Positions 1 through 9,245 of a stretch of 64,000 nucleotides of DNA are shown piece by piece. Source of the stretch: Rhodococcus_G sp042879035 (lineage in GTDB: Bacteria; Actinomycetota; Actinomycetes; Mycobacteriales; Mycobacteriaceae). The notes under the pieces are model-generated. The model ran no database searches, was not told the DNA's origin, and saw only the letters and a program-made list of their open reading frames with translations. The stretch lies in NCBI RefSeq assembly GCF_042879035.1, contig NZ_JBIAOU010000001.1, positions 868,001-932,000 on the forward strand, in the 5' to 3' direction. Both the position numbers and the translations under genes were made by a program. Position 1 is the stretch's first letter. Each line of letters opens with the position of its first letter.

Positions 1-1281
1 CAACAGCACCTCGTCCACCACGGCCCGCTTCTCCACCACCCGCTTGACCTTGCCGAGCTCGTCCATCAGACCCGACTTGGTGTGCAGGCGGCCGGCGGTG
101 TCGACGATGACGACGTCGACACCGGTGTCGATGCCCTTGGTCACCGAGTCGAAGGCGATCGCGGCGGGATCGGCGCCCTCCTTGCCCCGGACGACCTCCG
201 CACCCACCCGTTCCGCCCAGGTCTGCAGCTGGTCCGCCGCCGCGGCCCGGAAGGTGTCGGCGGCGCCGAGCAGCACCCGCCGTCCGTCCGCGACGAGCAC
301 CCGTGCGAGCTTGCCGGTGCTGGTGGTCTTGCCGGTCCCGTTGACCCCGACCACCAGCAGCACACCGGGCGTGGCGTCGTGGGGCAGCGCCCTGATCGAC
401 CGGTCCATCTCCGGGTGCAGGGCCTCGACCAGGACCTTGCGCAGCATCGCGCGGGCCTGCGCCTCGGTCGTGACCGTGCCCGCTGCGATCTCGGAGCGCA
501 GCTTCCCGACGACCTCCTCGGTGACCGCGCTGCCGAGGTCGGCGATGATCAGGGTGTCCTCGATCTCCTCCCACGAGTCCTCGTCGAGGTCACCACCGCC
601 GAGCAGACCGAGCAGGGACTTTCCGACCGCGTTCTGGGACCGCGCGAGCCGGCCCCGGAGCCGGTCGAGGCGCCCGGCGGTCGGGGCGATCTCCTCGACG
701 ACCGGGGCGGCCACCTCGGGTTCCGCGGCGACCGGCGCGGCGGCCGGCTCCTCGACCACCGGCTCCTCGACCACCGGCTCCTCGACGACCGGGATCTCGG
801 CGGGTGCGGCCTCCTCGACCGGCGGCGCCGACTCCGCGACCGGCTCCGCGACGGCGGACTCCTCCGCAACCGGCTTCTCGACGACCGGCTCCTCGACGAC
901 CGGCTCCTCGACGACCGGGGCGGTCTCGGACACCGGTGCCTGCGGAGCCTGCTCGACGACGGGCGATTCGGCCGGAGCCTGCACGACCGGCTTCTCGACC
1001 TCGACCGGCTTCTCGACGAGGGGCTTCTCGACGATCTTCGGCTCGACCGGTTTCGGCGCCGGCGCGGGAGGCGCAGTCGTGGTCCCACCCTCGCTGAAGC
1101 TGAATCCGCCGGCTGACTTGTAGCCCCCGGATCGGTCCTTGGCCTCACCGAGCGCCTCGGGCTGGTCGGCCTTCGGCGTCAGGCTGACCTGCCGCTTCCG
1201 GTACAGCACCGTGCCGACGACGAGTGCGACGATGAGGACGGCCAGTACGGCGGCGATTGCGATCCATGCTCCGGTAGTCAC
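1..1281 (-). CDS. ftsY: Signal recognition particle receptor FtsY (C-terminus cut off by window edge)
   Basis: SRP receptor GTPase that docks ribosome-SRP complexes at the membrane for co-translational insertion. The GTG start at 1281 gives an N-terminal hydrophobic segment (about residues 4-24, IAIAAVLAVLIVALVVG), as in actinobacterial FtsY, then a long acidic Pro/Glu/Val linker with PVVEE repeats. The NG domain follows, with the G1 loop GVNGTGKTT, a DTFRAAA segment and the G3 box DTAGR before the sequence runs out, so roughly the last 90-100 residues are missing. It lies downstream of smc on the same strand with 156 bases between, the mycobacterial smc-ftsY order. Identity is secure; the start is inferred from the hydrophobic segment. 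Confidence 0.95.
   Translation of the reverse strand, partial: MTTGAWIAIAAVLAVLIVALVVGTVLYRKRQVSLTPKADQPEALGEAKDRSGGYKSAGGFSFSEGGTTTAPPAPAPKPVEPKIVEKPLVEKPVEVEKPVVQAPAESPVVEQAPQAPVSETAPVVEEPVVEEPVVEKPVAEESAVAEPVAESAPPVEEAAPAEIPVVEEPVVEEPVVEEPAAAPVAAEPEVAAPVVEEIAPTAGRLDRLRGRLARSQNAVGKSLLGLLGGGDLDEDSWEEIEDTLIIADLGSAVTEEVVGKLRSEIAAGTVTTEAQARAMLRKVLVEALHPEMDRSIRALPHDATPGVLLVVGVNGTGKTTSTGKLARVLVADGRRVLLGAADTFRAAAADQLQTWAERVGAEVVRGKEGADPAAIAFDSVTKGIDTGVDVVIVDTAGRLHTKSGLMDELGKVKRVVEKRAVVDEVLL
748..918 (-). repeat. 15-bp repeat clusters in the FtsY linker
   Basis: Three copies of a 15-base unit (ctcctcgaccaccgg and variants) lie at 748-792 and three more at 874-918. On the coding strand they give repeated PVVEE-type pentapeptides in the acidic linker between the membrane segment and the NG domain. 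The array is in frame, so copy-number change would alter linker length without breaking the gene. Confidence 0.8.
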
Positions 1282-1437
1282 CGGGACATACTCTCAGGCC
1301 GCAGCGATGCCGGGGAACCACGTCGAACCCCGCGCGTCGGATGTCCGAAGTACCACCGGTCGACGTGCCCACCCGGCGGCATCCCAGCCCCGACCGGACG
1401 GCGCCGTCCAGGCGCCGGTGCGCGTGCCCGGGCCGGG

Positions 1438-4400
1438 CTACTCCGCCGCCGTCTCGGGCAGCGCGAGGTCGTGTCCGCGCAGCCGCTGCGAGATGACCTG
1501 GGTGATGCCGTCACCGCGCATGCTCACGCCGTAGAGGGCGTCGGCGATCTCCATCGTGGGCTTCTGGTGGGTGATGACGATCAGTTGCGACCTCTCCCGC
1601 AACTGCTCGAACAGGCGGATCAGCCGACGCAGGTTGGTGTCGTCGAGTGCCGCTTCGACCTCGTCCATCACGTAGAACGGGGACGGCCGGGCCCGGAAGA
1701 TCGCGACGAGCATCGCGACGGCGGTCAAGGACTTCTCGCCGCCCGAGAGCAGCGACAGCCGCTTGACCTTCTTGCCCGGTGGCCGCGCCTCGACCTCGAT
1801 GCCGGTGGTGAGCATGTCGGTCGGGTCGGTGAGCACGAGCCTGCCCTCGCCGCCGGGGAACAGTGTCGCGAACACCTCGCCGAATTCGCGTTCCACATCG
1901 GCGTAGGCCTCGGTGAACACCTGCAGGATGCGGGCGTCGACGTCGGCGACGACGCCGAGCAGGTCCTTGCGGGCGGTCTTGACGTCCTCGAACTGGGTGG
2001 ACAGGAAGTTGTACCGCTCCTCGAGCGCCGCGAACTCCTCGAGTGCGAGCGGGTTCACCTTGCCGAGCGTGGCGAGGTCCTTCTCGGCGCGTGTGGCCCG
2101 ACGTTCCTGGGACGCCCGGTCGTACGGCATCGGGGTCGGAGCGACGACGGCCTCCCCGCGGTCGCGGGCCTGTTCGTACTCGGCGATCTCGAGCGCCGAC
2201 GGCGGCAGTGGAACGTCCGGCCCGTACTCGGCGATCAGGTCGTCGAGGCCGATGCCGTGCTGCTCGGTGATCGCGGCCTCGAGCTGCTCGATCCGGGTCG
2301 CGGCCTGGGCGCGGGCGATCTCGTCGCGGTGCACGGTGTCGGTGAGTGTGGCGAGTTGCGCCGTGTACTCGCGGACCCGTTCCTTGACGATCTCGACCTG
2401 CTCGGTCCGTTCGGCGCGCTGCCGGGTGAGCTCGTCGCGGTGGGCGAGCGCCGAGGCGACGACGGTGTCCAGGTGCGCGGCGACCCGCGCGCCGGACTCG
2501 GCGACCGCCGCCGCCACGGCCGCGGCGTTCCTGCGCGCGGCCATCGCGCGCTGCGCCCTCGCCCGCGCCTCCCGCTCGGCGCGGGCCGCGCGGCGCAGCG
2601 AATCCGCCTTGCCGCGAACGGATTCCGCGCGTTCCTCGGCGGTGCGCAGCGTCAACCGGGCCTCGACCTCGACCGCGCGGACCTCGGCGAGCGCTGCTGC
2701 GGCGGCGTCCCGGTCGGTGCTGTCGGTGCCGGTGTCCTCCCCGTCCGACTGCTCCCGGCGGGCCAGCGCGAGCCGCTCCTCGAGCTCCCGCAACGCCGTC
2801 ACGGCCTCCTCGCGTCCGCTCTCGGCGGCGGTTCGCTGGGCGGCGAGACGATCCGATTCGCCGTGGGCGGCCCGCGCGAGCTGCCCCAGCCTGCCGAGCT
2901 GCTCGTAGATGGCGGACATCGCCGCGTCCGACTCGTGCAGCGCCGCCAGTGCCTGCTCGGCCGTCTCGGTGCGGTCCGCCTGCTCGGCCAGCGCGCCGGC
3001 CAGCGCGGCGGCCAGCTCGTCGGAACGGCGCCGCGCGTCCGCGAGCGCGTCCCGTGACGCGTCGATCGCCGACTGCACCTCGAGCGTGGACGGTTTGCGG
3101 TCCGACCCCCCGACCAGCCAGCCGGCGCCGGCCAGGTGTCCGGCGCGGGTCACCGCCCGTGCCCGCGGACGCACCGCGACGACGGCGGCCGCCGTCGCGA
3201 GATCGTCGACGACCAGGACGGACCCGAGCAACGCGGTCAGCGCCGCGCGGAGCGCCTCGGGATGGTCGACCACGTCGAGAGCCTGCCGCGCGCCCGTCGG
3301 CACCGGGTCCGTGTCCGTGGGTTCGGGGGCGGCGCCCGCGACGACCAGCGCCGCTCGACCCCCGTCGGCCTCCTCCAGCGCCAAGAGCGCCTCGCGGGCG
3401 GCGTCGGCACTGTGCGCGGCGATCGCCTCGGCGGCAGGTCCGAGCGCGGCCGCGATCGCGGTCTCGTAGCCCGGTGTGATGCGCAGCTGACCGGCGAGCG
3501 GCCCGATCAGGCCGTCCCCGGTGTGGTGCTCGAGGAGCCAGGCCGCGCCGTCCTTCTGCTGCAGGCCGATCGCCAGCGCGTCGATCCGGGCGTGCAGCGA
3601 CGCGACCTCCTGACCGGCCGCCCGTTCCGCGTTCTGCAGCTCGGTGACGCGGGCCGTGGCGGCGTCGAGGGCCGCCACGGACCGTTCGTGGTGCGAATCC
3701 AACCCGAGTTCCCCGGCGTCGAGGTCGTCGATCTTCTGCTGGACCGTCTCGAACTCGGCCTGGGCGGCGTCACCCCGAGCCCTGGCCTCGTCGATCGCCA
3801 CCGTCAGCCGGGCCACCTCGGCGTCCACCGATTCGGCGCGGGTGCGCAGGGTGTCCACCTGACCGGCCAACCGTGCCAGGCCTTCTCTACGGTCGGCGAC
3901 GGCACGGACCGCGGCCAGGTGCGCGCGCTCGGCGGCGGCCGCGGCTTCCTCGTACTCGGCGAGCTGTTCCTTCGCGGCGTCGAGGGTCGCCCGGGCGATC
4001 TCGACCGCCTCCTGCAGTTCTCGTTCCTCCGCGGCGACGCGGTCGGCCTGGGCCTCGAGGTGGTCCGGATCCTGGCCGCGGTGCTCGGCCGGCTCGCTGT
4101 CGAGGTGCCGGGCGCGTTCGCCGGCGATCCGGATCGTCGCACCCACCCGTTCGGCGAGCGCGGACAGCCGGAACCAGGTCTGGCCGGCGGCCTCGGCGCC
4201 CGGAGTCAGTCGCGCGAGAGCCTGCTCGTGGGCACCGAGTTCAGCCGACGCGACCTCCAGTTCGGCCTGCACCTGCTCGAACCGGGCCCGCACCATCGCC
4301 TCCGACTCGGCCTGCGATGCGAGTTCCGCGCGGCGGGTGACGAGGTCGTCTGCGGCCAGGCGCAGTCGCGCGTCCCGCAGGTCGGCCTGCACGGTCTGCG

Positions 4401-5043
4401 CCCGACGGGCCACCTCGGCCTGCCTGCCGAGTGGTTTGAGCTGGCGGCGCAGTTCCGCGGTCAGGTCCGTCAGGCGGGCCAGGTTGGCCTGCATCGAGTC
4501 CAGCTTGCGCACCGCCTTCTCCTTGCGTTTGCGGTGCTTGAGGACGCCCGCGGCCTCCTCGACGAAGGCGCGGCGGTCCTCGGGCCGGGATTCGAGGATC
4601 GCCGCCAGGCGGCCCTGCCCGACGATCACGTGCATCTCGCGGCCGATCCCGGAATCCGACAGCAGTTCCTGCACGTCCATCAGCCGGCAACTCGACCCGT
4701 TGATCTCGTACTCGCCGGCGCCGTCCCGGAACATCCGGCGGGTGATCGAGACCTCCGAGTACTCGATGGGCAGGGCGCCGTCGCTGTTGTCGATCGTCAA
4801 CGTCACCTCGGCGCGACCCAACGCGGCGCGGCCGGCGGTACCGGCGAAGATGACGTCCTCCATCTTGCCGCCGCGCAACGCCTTTGCGCCCTGCTCGCCC
4901 ATCACCCAGGTCAGGGCGTCGACGACATTCGACTTCCCCGAACCGTTGGGACCGACGACGCAGGTGATGCCGGGCTCGAACCGCAGAGTCGTGGCGGAGG
5001 CGAAGGACTTGAATCCCTTCAGCGTCAGACTCTTGAGGTGCAC
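1438..5043 (-). CDS. smc: Chromosome segregation ATPase SMC
   Basis: Structural maintenance of chromosomes protein, the ATPase arm of the condensin-like complex that compacts and segregates the chromosome. Walker A GPNGSGKSN sits at residues 31-39; two long coiled-coil arms flank a hinge at about 500-640; the signature LSGGEKS is at about 1099 and the Walker B Asp (FYVMDEVEAALDDTN) at about 1127. Length 1201 aa is normal. I chose the GTG at 5043 (start VHLKSLTLKGFKSF) because the family begins exactly there; an ATG eight codons upstream (5067) is possible. ftsY follows on the same strand. The mycobacterial acyP-smc adjacency is broken here by a 6-kb accessory block upstream. Confidence 0.97.
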   Translation of the reverse strand: MHLKSLTLKGFKSFASATTLRFEPGITCVVGPNGSGKSNVVDALTWVMGEQGAKALRGGKMEDVIFAGTAGRAALGRAEVTLTIDNSDGALPIEYSEVSITRRMFRDGAGEYEINGSSCRLMDVQELLSDSGIGREMHVIVGQGRLAAILESRPEDRRAFVEEAAGVLKHRKRKEKAVRKLDSMQANLARLTDLTAELRRQLKPLGRQAEVARRAQTVQADLRDARLRLAADDLVTRRAELASQAESEAMVRARFEQVQAELEVASAELGAHEQALARLTPGAEAAGQTWFRLSALAERVGATIRIAGERARHLDSEPAEHRGQDPDHLEAQADRVAAEERELQEAVEIARATLDAAKEQLAEYEEAAAAAERAHLAAVRAVADRREGLARLAGQVDTLRTRAESVDAEVARLTVAIDEARARGDAAQAEFETVQQKIDDLDAGELGLDSHHERSVAALDAATARVTELQNAERAAGQEVASLHARIDALAIGLQQKDGAAWLLEHHTGDGLIGPLAGQLRITPGYETAIAAALGPAAEAIAAHSADAAREALLALEEADGGRAALVVAGAAPEPTDTDPVPTGARQALDVVDHPEALRAALTALLGSVLVVDDLATAAAVVAVRPRARAVTRAGHLAGAGWLVGGSDRKPSTLEVQSAIDASRDALADARRRSDELAAALAGALAEQADRTETAEQALAALHESDAAMSAIYEQLGRLGQLARAAHGESDRLAAQRTAAESGREEAVTALRELEERLALARREQSDGEDTGTDSTDRDAAAAALAEVRAVEVEARLTLRTAEERAESVRGKADSLRRAARAEREARARAQRAMAARRNAAAVAAAVAESGARVAAHLDTVVASALAHRDELTRQRAERTEQVEIVKERVREYTAQLATLTDTVHRDEIARAQAATRIEQLEAAITEQHGIGLDDLIAEYGPDVPLPPSALEIAEYEQARDRGEAVVAPTPMPYDRASQERRATRAEKDLATLGKVNPLALEEFAALEERYNFLSTQFEDVKTARKDLLGVVADVDARILQVFTEAYADVEREFGEVFATLFPGGEGRLVLTDPTDMLTTGIEVEARPPGKKVKRLSLLSGGEKSLTAVAMLVAIFRARPSPFYVMDEVEAALDDTNLRRLIRLFEQLRERSQLIVITHQKPTMEIADALYGVSMRGDGITQVISQRLRGHDLALPETAAE

Positions 5044-5088
5044 AGCGGTGAGGGTACGGGACCGCACCGACGGATTCGGCCAATGAAA

Positions 5089-5113
5089 CGGTCACCCGAC
5101 GCGTCGGTGACCG
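5089..5113. terminator. Hairpin between VOC gene and smc
   Basis: Inverted repeat with outer arms CGGTCAC/GTGACCG and inner arms CGACG/CGTCG, with one bulged C. It lies just past the stop of the minus-strand VOC gene and about 45 bases upstream of smc. There is no T-tract, so a terminator role is inferred from placement; it could instead be an smc leader structure. Confidence 0.4.
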
Positions 5114-5138
5114 GGCACCACCCGGGCGATCGCGACCG

Positions 5139-5909
5139 CTACTGCTGCGCCGCCGACAGCGGCGCGCCCACCGTGAACCGCGCACCGAACGGGTCGGTGA
5201 CGTTCGCGACCCGCCCGTACCGCATGTCGTGCGCGTCGTCCGCGGTGCCGCCGGCCGCGCGGGCCGCGGCGACGGCGGCGTCCGCGTCCTCGACCTGGAA
5301 CAGCGTGCCCCACGACGACGCGGTCGCGGCCAGGTCGCCCATGATCCCGCCGATCTCGTGTCCGTCGGGCCTGCGCAGGAACGTGAAGTCGGCGTCGGGC
5401 ATGTCGGGGTTGCCGTCGAGGGTGAAGTCGAACACCGCCGCGTAGAACTCACGGGCCGGGCCGGGATTCGGCGTCACCAGGTCGTTGCGCAGCAGCGTGC
5501 TCGCCTCGTTGACGAGTTCGCAGCCGACGTGCGCCGCGCCCTGCCACAATCCGAACTGCGCCCCGGACGGATCGCGGACGATCGCCATCCGGCCCTGATC
5601 GGCGATGTCCATCGGCTCGGTCAGGAGCGTTCCGCCCGCCGCCGTGGACCGTGCGAGAGTGGCGTCGACGTCGTCGGTGGCCAGGTAGACGTTCCACCAG
5701 CACTCGGTGGCGTCCGGATTCGGCATGATCGCCGCGACCTTCTTCCCCCTCAGCAGGCACATCGTGTAGCGCCCGAACTCCTCCGGACCGACGTCGAACT
5801 CCCATCCGAACACCGCCCCGTAGAACGACATCGCCTGTTCCAGATCGGGGATGCCGAGGTCGATCCACGTGGGTGTGCCCAGCGGCTGGTTGGTGGTGAC
5901 CGCGCTCAT
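5139..5909 (-). CDS. VOC (glyoxalase/bleomycin-resistance) superfamily protein
   Basis: 256-aa protein made of two tandem VOC half-domains: residues about 10-120 (GTPTWIDLGIPDLEQAMSFY opening, closing with RDPSGAQFGLWQ) and about 135-250 (NPGPAREFYAAVFDF opening, closing with TDPFGARFTVG). The two-module layout is typical of actinobacterial glyoxalase-like proteins whose substrates are mostly unknown. The start ATG at 5909 has GAGGAGA a few bases upstream. It is divergent from the APC permease with only 50 bases between, so they may share a promoter region, but nothing in the sequence links their chemistry. Confidence 0.85.
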   Translation of the reverse strand: MSAVTTNQPLGTPTWIDLGIPDLEQAMSFYGAVFGWEFDVGPEEFGRYTMCLLRGKKVAAIMPNPDATECWWNVYLATDDVDATLARSTAAGGTLLTEPMDIADQGRMAIVRDPSGAQFGLWQGAAHVGCELVNEASTLLRNDLVTPNPGPAREFYAAVFDFTLDGNPDMPDADFTFLRRPDGHEIGGIMGDLAATASSWGTLFQVEDADAAVAAARAAGGTADDAHDMRYGRVANVTDPFGARFTVGAPLSAAQQ

Positions 5910-5959
5910 CGCTTCTCCTCGGTCTCTGGCGGCGGACGCACTGCACTACCCTCCCCCGG

Positions 5960-7522
5960 GTGACCGAGGACGCGGCGGCCGCCGCACGACATTCCATGGA
6001 TACCACCGGGAAGGGACTTCGAACAGGCGCCCTGACCCTGACGTCGAGCGTCGTGATCGGCGTGGCGTCGGCGGGGCCGGCGTACAGCATCGCCGCCACG
6101 CTGGGCCTCGTCGTCGCCGCGGTCGGACTGCAGGCGCCGGCCATCGCGGCGCTCGCGTTCGTCCCCGTGCTGCTCGCGGCATTCGGCTACCAGCAACTCA
6201 ACCGCGCCGATCCGGACTGCGGGACGACGTTCGTGTGGGCGGCACGGGCGTTCGGGCCGTCCTGGGGGTGGATGAGCGGCTGGGCGATCGTGGTGGCGGA
6301 CGTGCTGGTGATGGCCAGCATGGCCCAGGTCGCGGGTCAGTACACGTTCCTGCTGGTCGGCGCCGACGGCATCGGCCACGACCCCACACATGTCGCGGTG
6401 CTCGCGCTCGGCGTCGCGTACATGCTCGCGATGACGTGGCTGTGCTTCCGCGGCATCGAGATCTCGGCGCGCGTGCAGTCCGTGCTGTTGACCGTCGAGT
6501 TCGTCGCCCTGGTGGTGTTCGCGGCGGTGGCGCTCGTGCGGGTCTGGTCGGGCACCGCCGGAGACGCGGCCCTGACACCGCAGTGGAGCTGGTTCAACCC
6601 GCTCGAGATCGGCTCCTTCTCGACCTTCGTCAACGCGATGCTCCTGATGGTGTTCATCTACTGGGGCTGGGACTCTGTGATGTCGGTGAACGAGGAGACC
6701 GTCGACGCCCGGCGCACACCGGGGCGGTCGGCGGTGATCTCGACGATCGTGCTGGTCTCTCTGTACGTCCTGGTGACCCTCGCGGCGCAGTCGTTCGCCG
6801 GGGTCGGCGAGGAGGGCAACGGACTCGCGAATCCGGAGCACTTCGACGACTTCTTCGCCGCGCTCGGTACGGCGGTGTTCGGGGAGGGTCCGCTCGGGCA
6901 GATCCTCGTCCACGTGCTGCTGCTGATGATCCTGACGTCGGCGATCGCGTCGACGCAGACCACGATCCTGCCGACCGCCCGCACCACGCTGTCGATGGGC
7001 GTGTTCAAGGCGCTGCCCGAGTCCTTCGCGAAGGTCCATCCGCGGTTCCTGACCCCGACGGTGTCCACGCTGGCGATGGGCGGCGTGTCGGCCGCGCTGT
7101 ACATCGCGTTCAACTTCGTCGCCGCGGGCGACCTGATCTACGACTCGGTGTCCGCCATCGGCATCGCGATCGGGTTCTACTACGGGATGACCGGACTCGC
7201 GTGTGCATGGTTGTACCGCGCCGCCCTGCGCGGGGGCGGACGTGCGCGGTGGATGCAGGTGGTACTCCCCCTCGCCGGCGGCGCGATGCTGCTGTTCGCG
7301 GCCGGGTGGACGGCCGTGACGTCGTTCGCCGCCGACTACGGCGAGACCCACTGGACGCTGCCGTTCGCTCCGCACTGGCAGATCGGCGGGGTGTTCCTGC
7401 TCGGCGTGGGTTCGATGCTGCTGGGATTCCCGCTGATGTGGTGGTGGCGACGCCGGGAGCCCGCGTACTTCGACGGCGACACCGTCACGCGCGGACTCCC
7501 CGACGCCGAGCTCGGCAGCTGA
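5960..7522 (+). CDS. APC-family amino acid/polyamine permease
   Basis: 520-aa multi-pass membrane transporter of the amino acid-polyamine-organocation family with about twelve hydrophobic helices. Helix 1 carries the glycine-rich segment GVASAGPAYSIAATLG typical of the APC core, and a charged loop after helix 6 (SVNEETVDARRTPGRSAV) matches the usual E-[E/T]..R.P.R motif. Substrate cannot be told from sequence. The GTG at 5960 has no Shine-Dalgarno, but TACCCT lies at 5947-5952, seven bases before it, which fits a leaderless transcript; an ATG at 5996 is the alternative. Its stop lies three bases from the stop of the convergent mycolyltransferase gene. Confidence 0.85.
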   Translation: MTEDAAAAARHSMDTTGKGLRTGALTLTSSVVIGVASAGPAYSIAATLGLVVAAVGLQAPAIAALAFVPVLLAAFGYQQLNRADPDCGTTFVWAARAFGPSWGWMSGWAIVVADVLVMASMAQVAGQYTFLLVGADGIGHDPTHVAVLALGVAYMLAMTWLCFRGIEISARVQSVLLTVEFVALVVFAAVALVRVWSGTAGDAALTPQWSWFNPLEIGSFSTFVNAMLLMVFIYWGWDSVMSVNEETVDARRTPGRSAVISTIVLVSLYVLVTLAAQSFAGVGEEGNGLANPEHFDDFFAALGTAVFGEGPLGQILVHVLLLMILTSAIASTQTTILPTARTTLSMGVFKALPESFAKVHPRFLTPTVSTLAMGGVSAALYIAFNFVAAGDLIYDSVSAIGIAIGFYYGMTGLACAWLYRAALRGGGRARWMQVVLPLAGGAMLLFAAGWTAVTSFAADYGETHWTLPFAPHWQIGGVFLLGVGSMLLGFPLMWWWRRREPAYFDGDTVTRGLPDAELGS

Positions 7523-7525
7523 CCG

Positions 7526-8506
7526 TCACCAGGCGTTCAGCGCGTTCAGGATCTGCGGACGGGCCTTCCACAACTCCGCCTCCCAGTACGGCCAGGAGTG
7601 GGTGCCCGCCGCGGGGAAACTGTAGGTCGCCGGGACGCCGAGGGTGTCCAACCGCACCTGGAACGCGCGGGAGTTGGCCAGCGCGAGCGCCTCGAGCGCC
7701 ATCCCGTTCGCGGTGTTGTAGTAGTCGAGCACGCCCTGCGGGTGGTCGTACGGCCCGGTCAGCCCACTGGACGCCGAGACGTACAGCGACAGTCCCCGCA
7801 GTTGCGGAGCGAACACGAACGGGTCGTTGCGCAGCCAGGACTGGCCCCACGGCGGACCCCACATCGAGTCGACGTTGAAGCGGCCGGCGTCGAGCATCGC
7901 GACGCGGATCGCCTCACGCATGCCCGGCGCGGAGATGTTCAGGTAACCCGAGAGCGAACCGGCGAACGTGAACTGGTCCCGGTGGTAGGCAGCCAGGGTC
8001 AGGGCCGCCGAACCGCCCATCGACAGACCGAGCACACCGTTGTCGGTGCGCGACACGCCGCGGGTCGCGAGGTAGTCGGGGAGTTCCTTGGTCAGGAAGG
8101 TCTCCCACCGGTACGTGACGTCCTGGCCGTTGAAGTTCGACGGGGACATCCAGTCGCTGTAGAAGGAGGATTCGCCACCGACCGGCATCACGAGCGTGAC
8201 GTTGTCGTTGGCGTACTGCGCGAGCGCGTTGGTCTCGTGAGACCAGGCGTTGTAGTCGTCGCGGGCCCGCATCCCGTCGAGCAGGTATAGGGCCGCGCTG
8301 CCGCCGCGCGCGGCCCACTGGATCTGGACCTTGATCGGACCCATCGACGAGGGCACCCACACCTCTTCGTACCCACCCGCCGGTGCCCGGTGCGTGATCG
8401 GGGCGGCACCCGCGACCGCACCCCCCGCGGTACCCGCGACGACCGCCGTCGCCGACAGTGCGCGCACGCCGCGCCCCACCCGACCGGACAATGCTGCTCT
8501 GAACAT
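7526..8506 (-). CDS. Secreted mycolyltransferase/esterase of the antigen 85 family
   Basis: 326-aa alpha/beta hydrolase with an N-terminal signal peptide (residues 1-35, cleavage likely after AVAGA). Ag85-type enzymes transfer mycolic acids to trehalose and arabinogalactan in the cell envelope. Visible features: LLDGMRARDDYNAWSHET near 75-92, the nucleophile elbow GLSMGGSA with Ser162, and a C-terminal GTHSWPYW with His303; the acid residue is likely in the 240-260 region. Start ATG 8506 has GGAAGG upstream and begins the signal peptide; longer in-frame starts add a non-signal extension. Its presence supports a mycolate-producing organism. The gene stands alone. Confidence 0.9.
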   Translation of the reverse strand: MFRAALSGRVGRGVRALSATAVVAGTAGGAVAGAAPITHRAPAGGYEEVWVPSSMGPIKVQIQWAARGGSAALYLLDGMRARDDYNAWSHETNALAQYANDNVTLVMPVGGESSFYSDWMSPSNFNGQDVTYRWETFLTKELPDYLATRGVSRTDNGVLGLSMGGSAALTLAAYHRDQFTFAGSLSGYLNISAPGMREAIRVAMLDAGRFNVDSMWGPPWGQSWLRNDPFVFAPQLRGLSLYVSASSGLTGPYDHPQGVLDYYNTANGMALEALALANSRAFQVRLDTLGVPATYSFPAAGTHSWPYWEAELWKARPQILNALNAW

Positions 8507-8707
8507 GAACGAACGCCTTCCCCCGGTGCCGAACATCCGGTCAACCGACGGCGCCTCACCCCCGTGAGGACACCGACCGAACCATCCGATGATCGACCCG
8601 CAATGGTGTGTGTTTCCCCGACACCATCGGTCAGTGTTACAGATGGGGCAGGTGTTCCGCATCAGTGCAGGTGGGGCGCACGGGACGTCGTCACCGATCG
8701 CGGCTCG

Positions 8708-8753
8708 CGACCGTCACAGGATCGCGACCGCGACCGTCACAGGATCGCGACCG
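8708..8753. repeat. Perfect 23-bp tandem duplication over the end of the DUF350 gene
   Basis: Two identical adjacent copies of cgaccgtcacaggatcgcgaccg plus matching flanks. The second copy encodes the last codons and stop of the DUF350 gene (stop at 8737-8739); the first copy is non-coding. It lies in the 230-base region between the DUF350 gene and the mycolyltransferase gene, where I see nothing else of note. Confidence 0.8.
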
Positions 8754-9192
8754 CGACGACGAGCCCCAGCGCGACGTGCGCTGCCGCGACCACGAGCACC
8801 TCGGGAGTGAACCGGTCCCGGACGAGGACCTCACCGATGTCGATCGCGGTCACGAGCTCCACGAGACGCACCGAGATCACCTGCGCGGCGATGCCGACGA
8901 GCCCGAACACCCCGCTGTAGATCAGACCCTCCACGAGCCGACCGGACGACGCGTAGATCGCGAGCACGACGATCAGCGCCATGCTCACCATCCCCGACGC
9001 GGTGACGACGGCAGCGTTCGGCCGGCCCTCCCGCACCAGGGTGCGCAGATGTCCGGGGGTCGTCCAGTCGATCGCGAAGAACCCCAGGACCATCAGGGCC
9101 AGGCCGAGGATCGCGTACAGCACGATCGCCGACACCCCGCGGCCGAGGGTGTTCCAGTAGTCGCTGCCGAGGGCTACCACCGCAGTGGTCAT
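8737..9192 (-). CDS. DUF350 (YjfL-like) membrane protein
   Basis: 151-aa inner-membrane protein with four predicted helices (about 18-42, 60-85, 92-112, 128-150), matching DUF350/YjfL in length and in the FGLVGIAAQVIS helix followed by acidic DIGEVL. Molecular function of the family is unknown. It is the third gene of a minus-strand operon behind a YgiB-like protein and a glutathionylspermidine-synthase-like enzyme (53 bases from the latter). The same three families occur together in E. coli as yjfL-yjfM-yjfC, which suggests a joint membrane-associated job. Start ATG 9192 has GGAG eight bases upstream. Confidence 0.85.
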   Translation of the reverse strand: MTTAVVALGSDYWNTLGRGVSAIVLYAILGLALMVLGFFAIDWTTPGHLRTLVREGRPNAAVVTASGMVSMALIVVLAIYASSGRLVEGLIYSGVFGLVGIAAQVISVRLVELVTAIDIGEVLVRDRFTPEVLVVAAAHVALGLVVAVAIL

Positions 9193-9245
9193 CGAGTGCT
9201 CCGTTCGTCGGGCCGGATGGGCCGGGCCGTGGGTGGTGGGGCGGT

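Noticed and set aside
748..918. 15-bp repeats as a minisatellite outside genes
   Set aside because: They are in frame inside the FtsY linker.
1282..1437. Possible small gene between smc and ftsY
   Set aside because: Short frames there lack a ribosome site and coding-like composition.
3136..5445. Long plus-strand open frame opposite smc
   Set aside because: Antisense shadow of smc caused by G/C third-position bias; Arg/Gly-rich composition and no domain sense.
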